Notes under the pieces: generated by a model
Told to the model about the DNA's origin: nothing
What the model saw: the letters and a program-made list of their open reading frames with translations, nothing else
The model's database searches: none
Assembly: GCA_022841795.1 (NCBI GenBank)
Contig: JALHQU010000020.1
Coordinates: 1-47,545, forward strand
Reading direction: 5' to 3'
DNA from: Fimbriiglobus sp.
Lineage (GTDB): Bacteria; Planctomycetota; Planctomycetia; Gemmatales; Gemmataceae
DNA length: 47,545 nt
Made by a program: the position numbers and the translations under genes
Shown here: positions 23,914 through 32,581 of the stretch, one piece after another
Numbering within the stretch: the first letter of the stretch is position 1
How the letters are laid out: each line of letters begins with the position of its first letter

Positions 23914-24477
23914 ATGACCGCCGACCCGCACGCCCTCGTGACCCAGTTCCGCGAGCAGCTCCGCGGGTTCGTCCGCAAGCGGGTCGCGTCCGACGCCGAC
24001 GCCGACGACGTGACCCAGGACGTGTTCGCCCGGCTGGCCCGACACGGCCCGCCGGCGTCCGGTTCGGTCCACGCCTGGCTGTACGCGGTGGCCCGGAACG
24101 TCATCATCGACCGCAGCCGCACGCGTCGTGATCCGGTCAACCTCGACGTGGTCGAGCTGCCGGAGCCGCCGCAAGCGGCGGACGGGGCCGAGCAGGAACT
24201 GGCTCGCTGCCTGCGGCCGATGATGGCGGCGCTGTCCGCCGACGACCGGGACGTGCTGGAGCAGGTCGATCTGGGCGGCACCTCCCAGGCCGACCTGGCC
24301 CGCGAACTCGGGCTGTCGATGTCCGGGGCGAAGTCGCGGGTGCAGCGGGCCAGGCGGCGGCTCCGCGAAGTGCTGGAGGGGTGTTGTGCCATCACCCGCG
24401 ACACCCGCGGCACGCCGATCGACTACCACCGCCGCGGGGCGGGGTGCACCGGCTGCGGCGGGGATACCACCTGCTGA
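23914..24477 (+). CDS. SigZ-like ECF sigma factor with Cys-rich C-terminal extension
   Basis: 187 residues. Region 2 about 8-70 (DADDVTQDVFARLARHG, AWLYAVARNVIIDRSR); region 4 about 100-150 (DVLEQVDLGGTSQADLARELGLSMSGAKSRVQRARRRL). An extension follows with C157-C158, then DxxGTPIDYH and C178xxC181, C187. The CC...D..G...(I/D)Y...C..C tail is characteristic of SigZ-type sigma factors. The cysteines could bind metal or sense redox state (inference). Strong GGAGGGG site 6-7 nt before ATG 23914. Neighbour is a Cys-rich peptide. Confidence 0.87.
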   Translation: MTADPHALVTQFREQLRGFVRKRVASDADADDVTQDVFARLARHGPPASGSVHAWLYAVARNVIIDRSRTRRDPVNLDVVELPEPPQAADGAEQELARCLRPMMAALSADDRDVLEQVDLGGTSQADLARELGLSMSGAKSRVQRARRRLREVLEGCCAITRDTRGTPIDYHRRGAGCTGCGGDTTC

Positions 24478-24522
24478 ACCCACCCACGAACTCAACTCCC
24501 AACAACTTTCAGGACCAACCCG

Positions 24523-26157
24523 ATGTCTCTCGACGCCACCTATCACCGCACCTTCCTGCCCGACGGCCCGTTCGAGTCGGACTGCCGGCAGACGTGCCAC
24601 CCGGACGCCCGCCCGAAGGGGAACCGGCTGGAGCCGTTCCAGCCGCAGTTCACCCGCGACCCGAACCCGCACGCCCTCCAGCCACTCCACCCGGCCCCCG
24701 AGCCGTTCCAGATGCCGACCATGACCGACCGCGGCAAGAAGTACTACCGCAGCCAGAAGCGGCGGCCGGCGTACATGTTCGTGAGCGGCGAGCTGAAGTC
24801 GATCCACATCGTGGAGAAGATCGACCAGAAGTTCGCGAGCGTGGCCACCCCGTGGGAACACGAGTTCAGCGCGCTGACGAAGGACGGCGCGAACCGCTTC
24901 GCCCCGCTCGTCGATGAGAACTACCAGGTGGTCGGGCACGTCGGCGCCCGGCCGGGCGACAAGATGTACGTCGGCAAGGACCCCGACGTGCCCCCCCTGA
25001 GCGGCGACCGGATCGCCGACTACCTGGCGGACGACGAGGCGATTTACGTGGCCGCGAAGGCCCCGGACGGGTGGGAGCCGTTCGACCACCTGTACCCGAT
25101 GACCATCTACACGGTGGTCACCGGCATCGACGGGTACGTGATCAGCGGCCAGGCGACCGGGGGGATGCCGGGGGCGGTGTCGGTGGCCGGCCCGGTCGAG
25201 TACATCACCGGCACGGTCGCCGTCCTGAAGCTCGGGGCGGTGGTGGTCCGCGGGCTGATCAAGTCGCTCGTCCGCACCCAACTGGTGGCGAACGCCATCC
25301 GGGAGATCAGCGGGCCGACGAAGAAGGTGCTCGGGCAACTCCTGGCCAAGCGGGCGGCGCGGAAGGCGGCGCGGGCGGCGGCCAAGCACACCTACGACCC
25401 GGTCACCGGCATCACCCGCGAACACCACGCGGTGTTCGTCCAGGGGGCGGCCGAGTCGAACCTGATCATCGTCGTCCGGCACACCAACCCGAAGTCCATC
25501 CCGCTCATCGAGCTGCGGTGCCCCGGCAAGCCGAAGAACCTGGAGTTCATCAACACCAGCCCGGAGACGGGCATCGTGATGGCGAAGACGGGGTACGACG
25601 TGTCGCGGGCGCAGAAGCTGGGGTACTACGTGGTCAACCCGGACGGCCGGACGGCCACCCGGTTCGTCAAGCTGGGCGACAAGGAGGTGCCCGAGATCGT
25701 CCCGCTGAACAAGGCGTTCTGGAAGGTGGAGCCGGGGCAGGTGATCCACCCGACGCTGAACAAGCCGATCGTCGGCGACTACGACCTGATGGGGGTGATC
25801 GACCCCGGCGCGCCGGGGCGGGTGGTGGCGCTGGCGACGCGGAACAAGGGCGAGCTGGTCACCGACCTGACCAACCCGGTGGTGCAGCGGGCGGCGGACG
25901 CGGTGAACAAGGGGTTCGACATGAAGCGGGTGCTGCACGGCCCGCAGGACTTCTACAAGGGGTTCCGCAAGGGGGCGACCGCCTACGAGCCGAACGGCAC
26001 CGTCCGCCACTTCCGCACGGAGGACGAGGTGAAGGGGTTCTACGACAAGCTCGGCCGCCAGACCCGCGAGGGGTCGCACCCCCGCCCGGCCCCCGGCACC
26101 CCGGTGGACGACGAACTGGCCCGCGCGCGGCTGCGGAAGCAGCAGCAGAAAAAGTGA
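24523..26157 (+). CDS. Protein with anthrax EF/CyaA/ExoY-like adenylyl cyclase domain, paralogue 1
   Basis: 544 residues. N-terminal 200 residues (starting MSLDATYHRTFLPDGPFE) are of unknown type. A hydrophobic stretch at about 223-247 may insert in membrane. The C-terminal half (about 290-510) has the order of landmarks seen in class II cyclase toxins: GITREHHAVF (296), IIVVRHTN with R319, PGKPKNL with K336/K338, NTSPETGIVM, the metal pair GDYDLMGVID (D419, D421), and RVLHGPQDFYKG (H472). The His and second Lys of the EF HGKSS motif are not conserved, so activity is uncertain. Assignment is by motif reading only. No signal peptide. The next gene is a paralogue of equal length. Confidence 0.6.
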   Translation: MSLDATYHRTFLPDGPFESDCRQTCHPDARPKGNRLEPFQPQFTRDPNPHALQPLHPAPEPFQMPTMTDRGKKYYRSQKRRPAYMFVSGELKSIHIVEKIDQKFASVATPWEHEFSALTKDGANRFAPLVDENYQVVGHVGARPGDKMYVGKDPDVPPLSGDRIADYLADDEAIYVAAKAPDGWEPFDHLYPMTIYTVVTGIDGYVISGQATGGMPGAVSVAGPVEYITGTVAVLKLGAVVVRGLIKSLVRTQLVANAIREISGPTKKVLGQLLAKRAARKAARAAAKHTYDPVTGITREHHAVFVQGAAESNLIIVVRHTNPKSIPLIELRCPGKPKNLEFINTSPETGIVMAKTGYDVSRAQKLGYYVVNPDGRTATRFVKLGDKEVPEIVPLNKAFWKVEPGQVIHPTLNKPIVGDYDLMGVIDPGAPGRVVALATRNKGELVTDLTNPVVQRAADAVNKGFDMKRVLHGPQDFYKGFRKGATAYEPNGTVRHFRTEDEVKGFYDKLGRQTREGSHPRPAPGTPVDDELARARLRKQQQKK

Positions 26158-26207
26158 CCGGCCGGTCTGGGGTTCGTGGCCGGCACCGCGGGGGAATCGG
26201 ATCAGGC

Positions 26208-26240
26208 GGGTGAGGGCACTCACCGGGAGTGCCCTCACCC
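26208..26240. repeat. Palindrome between the two EF-like paralogues
   Basis: Perfect 14-bp arms GGGTGAGGGCACTC (26208-26221) and GAGTGCCCTCACCC (26227-26240), 5-nt loop, 28 nt before the next start. It may reduce read-through between the paralogues. Confidence 0.8.
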
Positions 26241-26268
26241 ACCCCTCCGCCGCTCGCAGGGTTCCGCC

Positions 26269-27900
26269 ATGCCCCTCGACGCCACCTACCACCGCACCTT
26301 CCTGCCCGACGGCCCGTTCGAGCCGGTCACCTGCACCCCGGGCTGCCACCGGGACAACAACCCGGCGGGCCGGCTCGACGCCTCCGGGTTGCAGTTCGTC
26401 CGCCAGCCGCAGCGGGATCCCGCGGTCGAACGGTTCACGCGGGACGGGTACGGCACCCCGCCCGTGGCGGAGAAGCCGCGGGTCCACTTCCGCACCCAGA
26501 AGCGGCATGCGGCGTTCCTGATTGCCGGCAAGGAGCTGCGGCCGATCTTCATCGTGGACAAGCTGGACCAGAAGTTCGCCGACGTGGCCACCGCGTGGGA
26601 GAAGGAGTTCAGCGCGCTGGTGAAGGACGGCCCCGGCCGGTTCACCCCCCTGGTCGATCACGACCTCACCGTCGTCGGTCACGTCGGCACGGTCGAGGGG
26701 GGCAAGCTGATCAAGGTGAAAGGCGCGGCCATCGGCAGCCAGTACCGCGGGGCGATCGCCAGCTTCATCGCCGCCGACGAGCCGATCTACGCGAGTGCCG
26801 CCGTGCCCGACGGGTGGGAGGCGTTCAACACCCTGCCGCCGGTGTCCATCTACACCGTCGTCACCGACATCTTCGGCGAGGTCACGTCCGGGGACGTGAC
26901 CGACACCAAGTCCGGGGCGATCGCGACCGAAGGGCCGGTCGAGTACATCACCCTGGCGGTCGGGGTACTCGCGCTCGCCGCCCTCGTCGTCCGCGGGGTG
27001 GTGCGGTCGATCGTCAGCCGGCGGCTCCGCTCGGCCGGGGTGAAGGCGGCGGCCGGGCCGACCAAACAGATCGCCGAGGAGGTGATCGTCAGCCGGGCGG
27101 CGGCGCAGGCCCGGAACGCCTCCCGCAGCGTGTACCGGGAGATCACCGGCATCACCCCGGAACACCACAAGGCGTTCCTCGCCGCGGCCAACGAGACGAA
27201 GCTGATCATCGTCGTCCGGCACACCAACCCGAAGTCCATCCGGCTGATCGAGAAGCGGTGCCCCGGCAAGCCGAAGGACCTGGAGTTCATCAACACCAGC
27301 CCGGACACCGGCATCGTCATGGCGATCAAGGCGGACGAGGTGCAGCGGGCCCAGCGGCTCGGATACTACGTCGTCGGCGACGGGAAGAAGGCCACCCGGC
27401 TGGTGATGCGGGACGGCAAGGAGGTGGCCGAGGACCTGTCGCTGCCGTCGTCGTTCTGGCAACTGGAGAAGGGGCAGGTGATCCACCCGGACCTGAAGAA
27501 GCCGATCGTCGGCGACTACGACCTGATGGGGGTGATCGACCCGAATAAGCCGGCGGACATCCTGGCGGTGGTGGTGCGGAACTATGAGGCGGTTGCCGAC
27601 GTGACCAACGCGACGGTGCAGAAGGCGGCGGCGGCGTTGAACAGCCGGTTCGACATGCCCCGCGTGCTGCACGGCGCGCAGGACCTGTACAAGGGGTTCC
27701 GCAAGGGTGCCTCCGCCTACTTCCCGGACGGCACGGTCCTGCACTTCGACACCGAGGACGCGGTGCAGGCGTTCTACGCGACCATGAAGCGACAGCCCCG
27801 CGCGGGCATGCACCCCCGCCCGGCCCCCGGCACGCCGGTGAAAGACGACTTGAAAGCCGTCCGCGAGCGGAATGCGAACAAGCCCACCGGCTGGCGGTGA
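26269..27900 (+). CDS. Protein with anthrax EF/CyaA/ExoY-like adenylyl cyclase domain, paralogue 2
   Basis: 543 residues, co-linear with its upstream paralogue over the full length (MPLDATYHRTFLPDGPFE start; GPVEYITLAVGVLALAALVV hydrophobic region about 222-245). The cyclase-like half shows GITPEHHKAF (294), IIVVRHTN, PGKPKDLEFINTSPDTGIVM, GDYDLMGVID (D416, D418) and RVLHGAQDLYKG (H468). N-terminal cysteines differ (TCTPGC). Catalytic landmarks are kept in both copies, which argues that the domain is under selection. The same HGKSS deviation occurs as in copy 1. Whether they are toxins, effectors or housekeeping cyclases cannot be told; no immunity gene is recognised. Confidence 0.6.
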   Translation: MPLDATYHRTFLPDGPFEPVTCTPGCHRDNNPAGRLDASGLQFVRQPQRDPAVERFTRDGYGTPPVAEKPRVHFRTQKRHAAFLIAGKELRPIFIVDKLDQKFADVATAWEKEFSALVKDGPGRFTPLVDHDLTVVGHVGTVEGGKLIKVKGAAIGSQYRGAIASFIAADEPIYASAAVPDGWEAFNTLPPVSIYTVVTDIFGEVTSGDVTDTKSGAIATEGPVEYITLAVGVLALAALVVRGVVRSIVSRRLRSAGVKAAAGPTKQIAEEVIVSRAAAQARNASRSVYREITGITPEHHKAFLAAANETKLIIVVRHTNPKSIRLIEKRCPGKPKDLEFINTSPDTGIVMAIKADEVQRAQRLGYYVVGDGKKATRLVMRDGKEVAEDLSLPSSFWQLEKGQVIHPDLKKPIVGDYDLMGVIDPNKPADILAVVVRNYEAVADVTNATVQKAAAALNSRFDMPRVLHGAQDLYKGFRKGASAYFPDGTVLHFDTEDAVQAFYATMKRQPRAGMHPRPAPGTPVKDDLKAVRERNANKPTGWR

Positions 27901-27950
27901 GCCGCGGAGAAGGCCACCGGACCGACCCTGAACACGCCCGGAGACCCGAG

Positions 27951-29594
27951 ATGTTCCGTTCGACCGCGTTCTGCCTGCTGTTCGCCCCGGCGGTGCTGTT
28001 CGCCGCGCCGCCGAAGTTCGACGGGCTGGGCAAGCACACCCGCCCGGTGTCGGCGAACACGGACGCGCAGGCGTACTTCGACCAGGGCCTGGCGTTCCTG
28101 TACGCCTTCAACCACGACGAGGCGATCCGCGCGTTCGAACACGCCGCCAAACTCGACCCGGAGTGCGCGATGGCCCACTGGGGTGTGGCCCTGGCGTGCG
28201 GCGGGCACATCAACAAGCCGCTCATGGACGCGGACCGGGCGAAGCAGGCGTATGCCGCGGCGCAGCGGGCGATGGGGAAGCTGGTGCTCGCGAAGAACGC
28301 CGACGTGGCGCTCGTCCAGGCCCTCGCCGAGCGGTACACCGACCCGCCGGCCGCGGTCGAGGAGCAGGAGAAGCGGAATAAGGCGTACTCGGCGGCGATG
28401 AAGGCGGCGTGGGAGAAGTTCCCGAAGGACGCGGACGTCGGGGCCATCTACGCCGAGTCCATCATGAACCTGCGGCCGTGGGACCTGTGGACGCTGGACG
28501 GCAAGCCGCAGCCGGGCACCGAGGAACTGGTGTCCACACTGGAGGCGGTGCTGAAGGCGAACCCGGAGCACCCGTTCGCCCTGCACCTGTACATCCACGC
28601 GGTCGAGGCGTCGCCGGAACCGGGCAAGGCGCTGGCCGCCGCCGACCAGCTGCGCGACCTGACTCCCGGCCTCGGTCACATGGTGCACATGCCGTCTCAC
28701 ATCGACGTGCGGTGCGGGCGGTGGGCGGAGGCGATCGCGGCGAACGAGAAGGCCATCAAGGCCGATGCCGCGTACCGCGAGAAGGCGGCGAAGCAGGGGT
28801 TCTACCACCTGTACATGGCCCACAACCACCACATGCTCGGGTTCGCCGCCATGCAGCGGGGGCAGTCGAAGGTGGCGCTGGCGGCCATGCGGGAGATGCT
28901 CGCCGGGGTGCCGAAGGAGTGGGTGGCGGTGAAGGAAAATGCGGCCATCGCCGACGGCTTCCTGGCCGCCCCGCTGGAAGTCATGATCCGGTTCGGCAAG
29001 TGGGACGACATCCTGAAGGAGCCGGAGTTCCCGGCCGTGTTCCCGATCGCCACCGGCCTGCGGCACCACGCCCGCGGGGTGGCCTACGCCGCGAAGGGGC
29101 AGCCGAAGGAGGCCCGCGAGGAGCTGGCGAAGCTCCGCGAGGTGGCGAAGAACACGCCGAAGGAGGCGGTGTTCGGGAACAACACCGCGGCCGACCTGTT
29201 CGCCGTCGCCGACCCGATGCTGGAAGGCGAAATCCTGGCGGCGGAGGGGAAGATGGCGGACGCGCTCAAGCAGCTGGCCGCGGCGGTGGCGAAGGAGGAC
29301 CAGCTGAAGTACATGGAGCCGCCGGACTGGATCGTGCCGGTGCGTCACGCGCTCGGCGCGTTCCTGTTGAAGGACGGGCAGGCGGTCGAAGCGGAGAAGG
29401 TGTACCGCGCCGACCTGACGAAGTGGCCGAACAACGGGTGGGCGCTGTACGGGCTGGCCGCCAGCCTGGACGCCCAAGGGAAGGCAGCCGACGCCGAGAA
29501 GGTGCGAGCGGAGTGGAAGAAGGCGTGGGCGACGGCGGACATCACCATCGGATCGTCCTGCCTGTGCGTGCCGGGGGCGGCCCGCGGGAAGTGA
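27951..29594 (+). CDS. Secreted tetratricopeptide-repeat protein
   Basis: 547 residues. A signal peptide (1-18, ending VLFAA) is followed by TPR-like helices: AQAYFDQGLAFLYAFNHDEA, AIRAFEHAAKLDPECAMAHW, WAEAIAANEKAIKADAAY, and a C-terminal set ending near 530. It contains the conserved GHMVHMPSHIDVRCGRWAEA segment seen in a widespread family of TPR proteins of unknown role. Probably periplasmic or cell-surface. ATG 27951 begins the signal sequence and has GGAGAC 11 nt upstream. Confidence 0.85.
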   Translation: MFRSTAFCLLFAPAVLFAAPPKFDGLGKHTRPVSANTDAQAYFDQGLAFLYAFNHDEAIRAFEHAAKLDPECAMAHWGVALACGGHINKPLMDADRAKQAYAAAQRAMGKLVLAKNADVALVQALAERYTDPPAAVEEQEKRNKAYSAAMKAAWEKFPKDADVGAIYAESIMNLRPWDLWTLDGKPQPGTEELVSTLEAVLKANPEHPFALHLYIHAVEASPEPGKALAAADQLRDLTPGLGHMVHMPSHIDVRCGRWAEAIAANEKAIKADAAYREKAAKQGFYHLYMAHNHHMLGFAAMQRGQSKVALAAMREMLAGVPKEWVAVKENAAIADGFLAAPLEVMIRFGKWDDILKEPEFPAVFPIATGLRHHARGVAYAAKGQPKEAREELAKLREVAKNTPKEAVFGNNTAADLFAVADPMLEGEILAAEGKMADALKQLAAAVAKEDQLKYMEPPDWIVPVRHALGAFLLKDGQAVEAEKVYRADLTKWPNNGWALYGLAASLDAQGKAADAEKVRAEWKKAWATADITIGSSCLCVPGAARGK

Positions 29595-29617
29595 GCAGGA
29601 GGTCCGGTGGTGTCTGT

Positions 29618-29678
29618 GTTAGCCCGACGCGCCAGCGAGGGGTGAACCACCCGACCCTCGCTGGCGCGTCGGGCTAAC
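29618..29678. repeat. Palindrome, 'TTAGCCCGACGCGCCAGCGA' family
   Basis: Perfect 24-bp arms 29618-29641 and 29655-29678, 13-nt loop, 23 nt after the TPR gene stop. A single unpaired arm of the same family occurs at 47145-47168. Confidence 0.93.
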
Positions 29679-29725
29679 GAAGCCTTGCAACCGAGGACAC
29701 TACCGGGCATTCGGAGGGCGCGGCG

Positions 29726-30121
29726 GTGGAACGAGCGGTCGAGTGGTTCGTGGTTGTCACCGGCGTCCCGGTCGGCCTGTCTCACCTTCTGCGGCCGGCG
29801 GACTGGGCCGACGCCTTCCGCCGGCTGCACGGGTGCGGGCGGGCCGGGGCGTTCGCCAACGGCGGGTTGAGCCTGGGGGTGGGTGCGGTCATCGTGGCCG
29901 GGCACGGCTCGTGGGCGTGGCCGGGTGCGATTCTCACCGGGTTCGGCTGGCTGCTGGTGGCGAAAGGGACGGTGTGCCTGCTGCTCCCGGACCAGGCCCT
30001 GCGGTCGATGGAACGGGGCGGCAACCGGCCGCACGGTTTCGTCCCCGCCGGACTGCTGCTGCTGGCGGTCGGCGGGTGGGCGGGCTACTGCCTGTGGCTC
30101 GGCTCGCCGGAATCGAAGTGA
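29726..30121 (+). CDS. Small integral membrane protein, unknown
   Basis: 131 residues from GTG 29726 with GGAGG about 8 nt upstream. Four hydrophobic segments are likely (about 5-20, 42-60, 62-82, 104-125). No family recognised. It ends 22 nt before the acetyltransferase start, so the two may be co-transcribed. Confidence 0.65.
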   Translation: MERAVEWFVVVTGVPVGLSHLLRPADWADAFRRLHGCGRAGAFANGGLSLGVGAVIVAGHGSWAWPGAILTGFGWLLVAKGTVCLLLPDQALRSMERGGNRPHGFVPAGLLLLAVGGWAGYCLWLGSPESK

Positions 30122-30143
30122 GGCGGGCAGCGGGGGATTGGTG

Positions 30144-30662
30144 ATGGACGTGAGCGACGTGCGGCTGCGACCGTGGCGGGAGGACGACGTGCCCGAACTG
30201 GTGCGGCTGGCCGACGACCGCCTCGTCTGGCAGCAGTTGCGGGACGCCTTCCCGCACCCGTACACCGCCGAGGCCGGGCGCGGCTGGGTGGCGCCCGCCA
30301 CCGCCCGCCCGCCGGCCACCCACTTCGCGGTCGTGTGCGGGGGCGTGCTGGTCGGCGGGGCCGGCTACCTGCCCGGCCAGGACGTGGAGCGGGTGGGGGC
30401 GGAGGTCGGGTACTGGATCGGCCGGCCGTACTGGGGCCGCGGGCTGGCGACCGCCGCCGTGCGGGAACTGGTGAACGTGACCGCCGGCCGGGGCGGGTTC
30501 ACCCGCCTGTTCGCCCTGCCGTTCGCCGCCAACGCGGCATCCTGTCGGGTGCTGGAGAAGGCCGGGTTCACGCTCGACGCGGTCCTGCGGCGGAGCGCTA
30601 TCAAAGACGGGCGGGTGGTGGACCAGTGCCTGTACTCGCTCGTCCTGCCGGACGGCTCGTAG
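30144..30662 (+). CDS. GNAT-family N-acetyltransferase (RimJ-like)
   Basis: 172 residues. The GNAT acetyl-CoA signature is seen in YWIGRPYWGRGLATAAVREL (motif A, R/QxxGxG/A) and SCRVLEKAGF near the C-terminus (motif B). N-terminal VRLRPWREDDVPEL is the usual beta1-alpha1 of RimJ/RimL-type enzymes, which acetylate N-terminal amines or small molecules. Substrate unknown. GTG 30141 lies directly before the chosen ATG 30144. Confidence 0.88.
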   Translation: MDVSDVRLRPWREDDVPELVRLADDRLVWQQLRDAFPHPYTAEAGRGWVAPATARPPATHFAVVCGGVLVGGAGYLPGQDVERVGAEVGYWIGRPYWGRGLATAAVRELVNVTAGRGGFTRLFALPFAANAASCRVLEKAGFTLDAVLRRSAIKDGRVVDQCLYSLVLPDGS

Positions 30663-30709
30663 GTCGGGCGGTGCCCGACGGATCGAGGTGCGTCGGGCAC
30701 CGCCCGACC
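30662..30709. repeat. Palindrome between convergent GNAT and UbiB genes
   Basis: Perfect 19-bp arms GGTCGGGCGGTGCCCGACG (30662-30680) and its complement (30691-30709). The left arm begins at the last base of the GNAT TAG stop. Probable bidirectional terminator. Confidence 0.9.
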
Positions 30710-30724
30710 CACCGCGGTCCGCCG

Positions 30725-32389
30725 TCAATCCTCCAGCTTTCCGCTCTTCTGAATCGCCCGGAACAGGCGGTAGCCGAGGATGCCGCTGACGAAGCAGCCG
30801 ACGGCGCCGAACACCGACACCTCCTGAATCAGCGGCGGGGCCTTGTTCGCCCACAGCAGCGCCGACCCGACGAACAGCGAGCTGACCACCAGCCCGAACA
30901 CCAGCCGGTTGACCGACGGCTCCAGGTGCTGGTGCTGGAGCTGCACGGCGAACCGCTGCTCGCGGGCGAACCGCATCAGGTCCCGCACCAGCCGCGGCAC
31001 TCCGTGCGCCACCTCCTCCCAGTCCCGCACGCTCGCCACCAGTCGGCTCAGCACCCGCCGCGGGGACACCCGCCGCCGCACGAACTGCGTGCGGTACTCC
31101 TCCAGCACCGTCGTCAGGTTGAACTGCGGGTCGAGCAGCCGGCCGGTGCCCTCCAGCATCACCAGCACCTTGAGCATGAGCGACACCGCCGGCGGCAGGA
31201 CGATGTGGTACCGCCGCACCGCCTCGGTCAGCTCGTCCAGCGCGGCGGTGAGGCGGAACTGGTCGAGCGGCATCCCCCAGTAGAACGCGAGCTGGTCGGC
31301 GATCTCGGTTTGTAATCCGGCCGTGTCCAGGTCCGGCGGCACCTGCCCGATTTGCAGTACCAGGTCGGTGAGCGCGGCCGCGTCCTTCGACATCACCGCC
31401 GCCATGCCGCGTTCGATCTGCCCCCGCAGGGTGTCGTCCACCCGCCCGACCATGCCGCCGTCGAGCAGGCCGAGCACCCCGTCCGGCAGCACCAGCACGT
31501 TGCCGGGGTGCGGGTCGGCGTGGAAGAACCCGTCGCGGAAGATCATGTCCAGGAACACGCGAGCGCCGCGGCGGGCCAGTTCCGGGCCGTCGCAGCCGGC
31601 GAGGGCGGGGCCGCCGCGGGACGACAGCGGGGCGCCGTCCAGGAAGTCCATCGTCAGCACGCGGGCGGACGACAGCTCCGGTAGCGGCGCGGGGAACCGC
31701 ACGCACGCCTCCTTCCGGAAGTTGCGGGCGAAGATCTGGAGGTGCCGCAGTTCGCGGCGGAAGTCCAACTCGCGGACCAGCACCTTGCCGAACTCGGCCA
31801 CCACCGCCGTCGGCCGGTACGCCCGCGCGTCCGGCAGGTACTTCTCGGCCAGGTCCGCCAGCACCCCCAGGATGGACAGGTCGGTCTGCACCTTCGGCTC
31901 GATGCCGGGGTGTTGCACCTTCACCACCACCTTGCGGCCGTCGGGCAGGGTGGCCCGGTGCGCCTGGCCGATGGACGCACTCGCCAGCGGCTGCGGGTCG
32001 AACTCGGCGAACAATTCAGCCAGCGGCTTCTTCAGCTCGGCCTCGATCGTCGCCTTCGTGGTCTCGAACGGGTCCGCGGGGGCGTTGCTCTGCAGGTAGG
32101 TGAGTTCGTCCGCCAGCGCCAGCCCGACCAGGTCGCGGCGGGTGCTGAGCATCTGCCCGAGCTTGATGAACGTGGTGCCGAGATCTGTGAGGGCGAGGCG
32201 GACGCGGGCCTCGTGGGTGAGTTCGGTGATCGGCCGGATGCGGGAGCGGCGGACGAGGCGGCGGACGAACCCGGAGTCGAGCGACGCCAGCCAGTCGGCC
32301 AGCCCGTACTTGGCCAGGGTGCCGGTGATGTCCAGCAGCCGGTTCCAGTTGCGGGCCAACTGCGGGACGCGGGCGAGGTTGACGGGCAT
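30725..32389 (-). CDS. ABC1/UbiB-family atypical protein kinase
   Basis: 554 residues. UbiB family marks: KxGQ motif in TTFIKLGQMLSTRRD (about 73-86), Ala-rich loop PLASASIGQAHRA, VVVKVQHPGIE, LTMDFLDG, catalytic FHADPHPGNVLV, LLDGGMVGRV. Two C-terminal membrane helices are visible (LVFGLVVSSLFVGSALL and VFGAVGCFVSGILGY). The family supports ubiquinone and other isoprenoid lipid synthesis. In menaquinone organisms the client is unclear. Start ATG 32389. Confidence 0.92.
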   Translation of the reverse strand: MPVNLARVPQLARNWNRLLDITGTLAKYGLADWLASLDSGFVRRLVRRSRIRPITELTHEARVRLALTDLGTTFIKLGQMLSTRRDLVGLALADELTYLQSNAPADPFETTKATIEAELKKPLAELFAEFDPQPLASASIGQAHRATLPDGRKVVVKVQHPGIEPKVQTDLSILGVLADLAEKYLPDARAYRPTAVVAEFGKVLVRELDFRRELRHLQIFARNFRKEACVRFPAPLPELSSARVLTMDFLDGAPLSSRGGPALAGCDGPELARRGARVFLDMIFRDGFFHADPHPGNVLVLPDGVLGLLDGGMVGRVDDTLRGQIERGMAAVMSKDAAALTDLVLQIGQVPPDLDTAGLQTEIADQLAFYWGMPLDQFRLTAALDELTEAVRRYHIVLPPAVSLMLKVLVMLEGTGRLLDPQFNLTTVLEEYRTQFVRRRVSPRRVLSRLVASVRDWEEVAHGVPRLVRDLMRFAREQRFAVQLQHQHLEPSVNRLVFGLVVSSLFVGSALLWANKAPPLIQEVSVFGAVGCFVSGILGYRLFRAIQKSGKLED

Positions 32390-32581
32390 GGGGAAGTCGT
32401 CAGGTCGGGAAGTCGAAGGTCGTCAGGTCAGGATACCGACGCGGGGTCGGCTCAACGACGGCGTCGTTGACCCGCCGGGGTCTGCGGGGTACGCTGCCGG
32501 TCGGATGATGAGGTGATGCCGACCGGCTCGAACTGTCCGGCCGGGATGTGTACACACGATTCGGCTCGAAGGTGATGGGCC

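Noticed and set aside
20488-27813. A 2441-codon open frame on the minus strand, with other very long antisense frames over the RTX, sigma and EF-like genes
   Set aside because: In DNA this GC-rich, antisense frames stay open by composition. The translation is low-complexity Val/Arg/Pro/Ala with no domain, and the plus-strand genes have clear family motifs.
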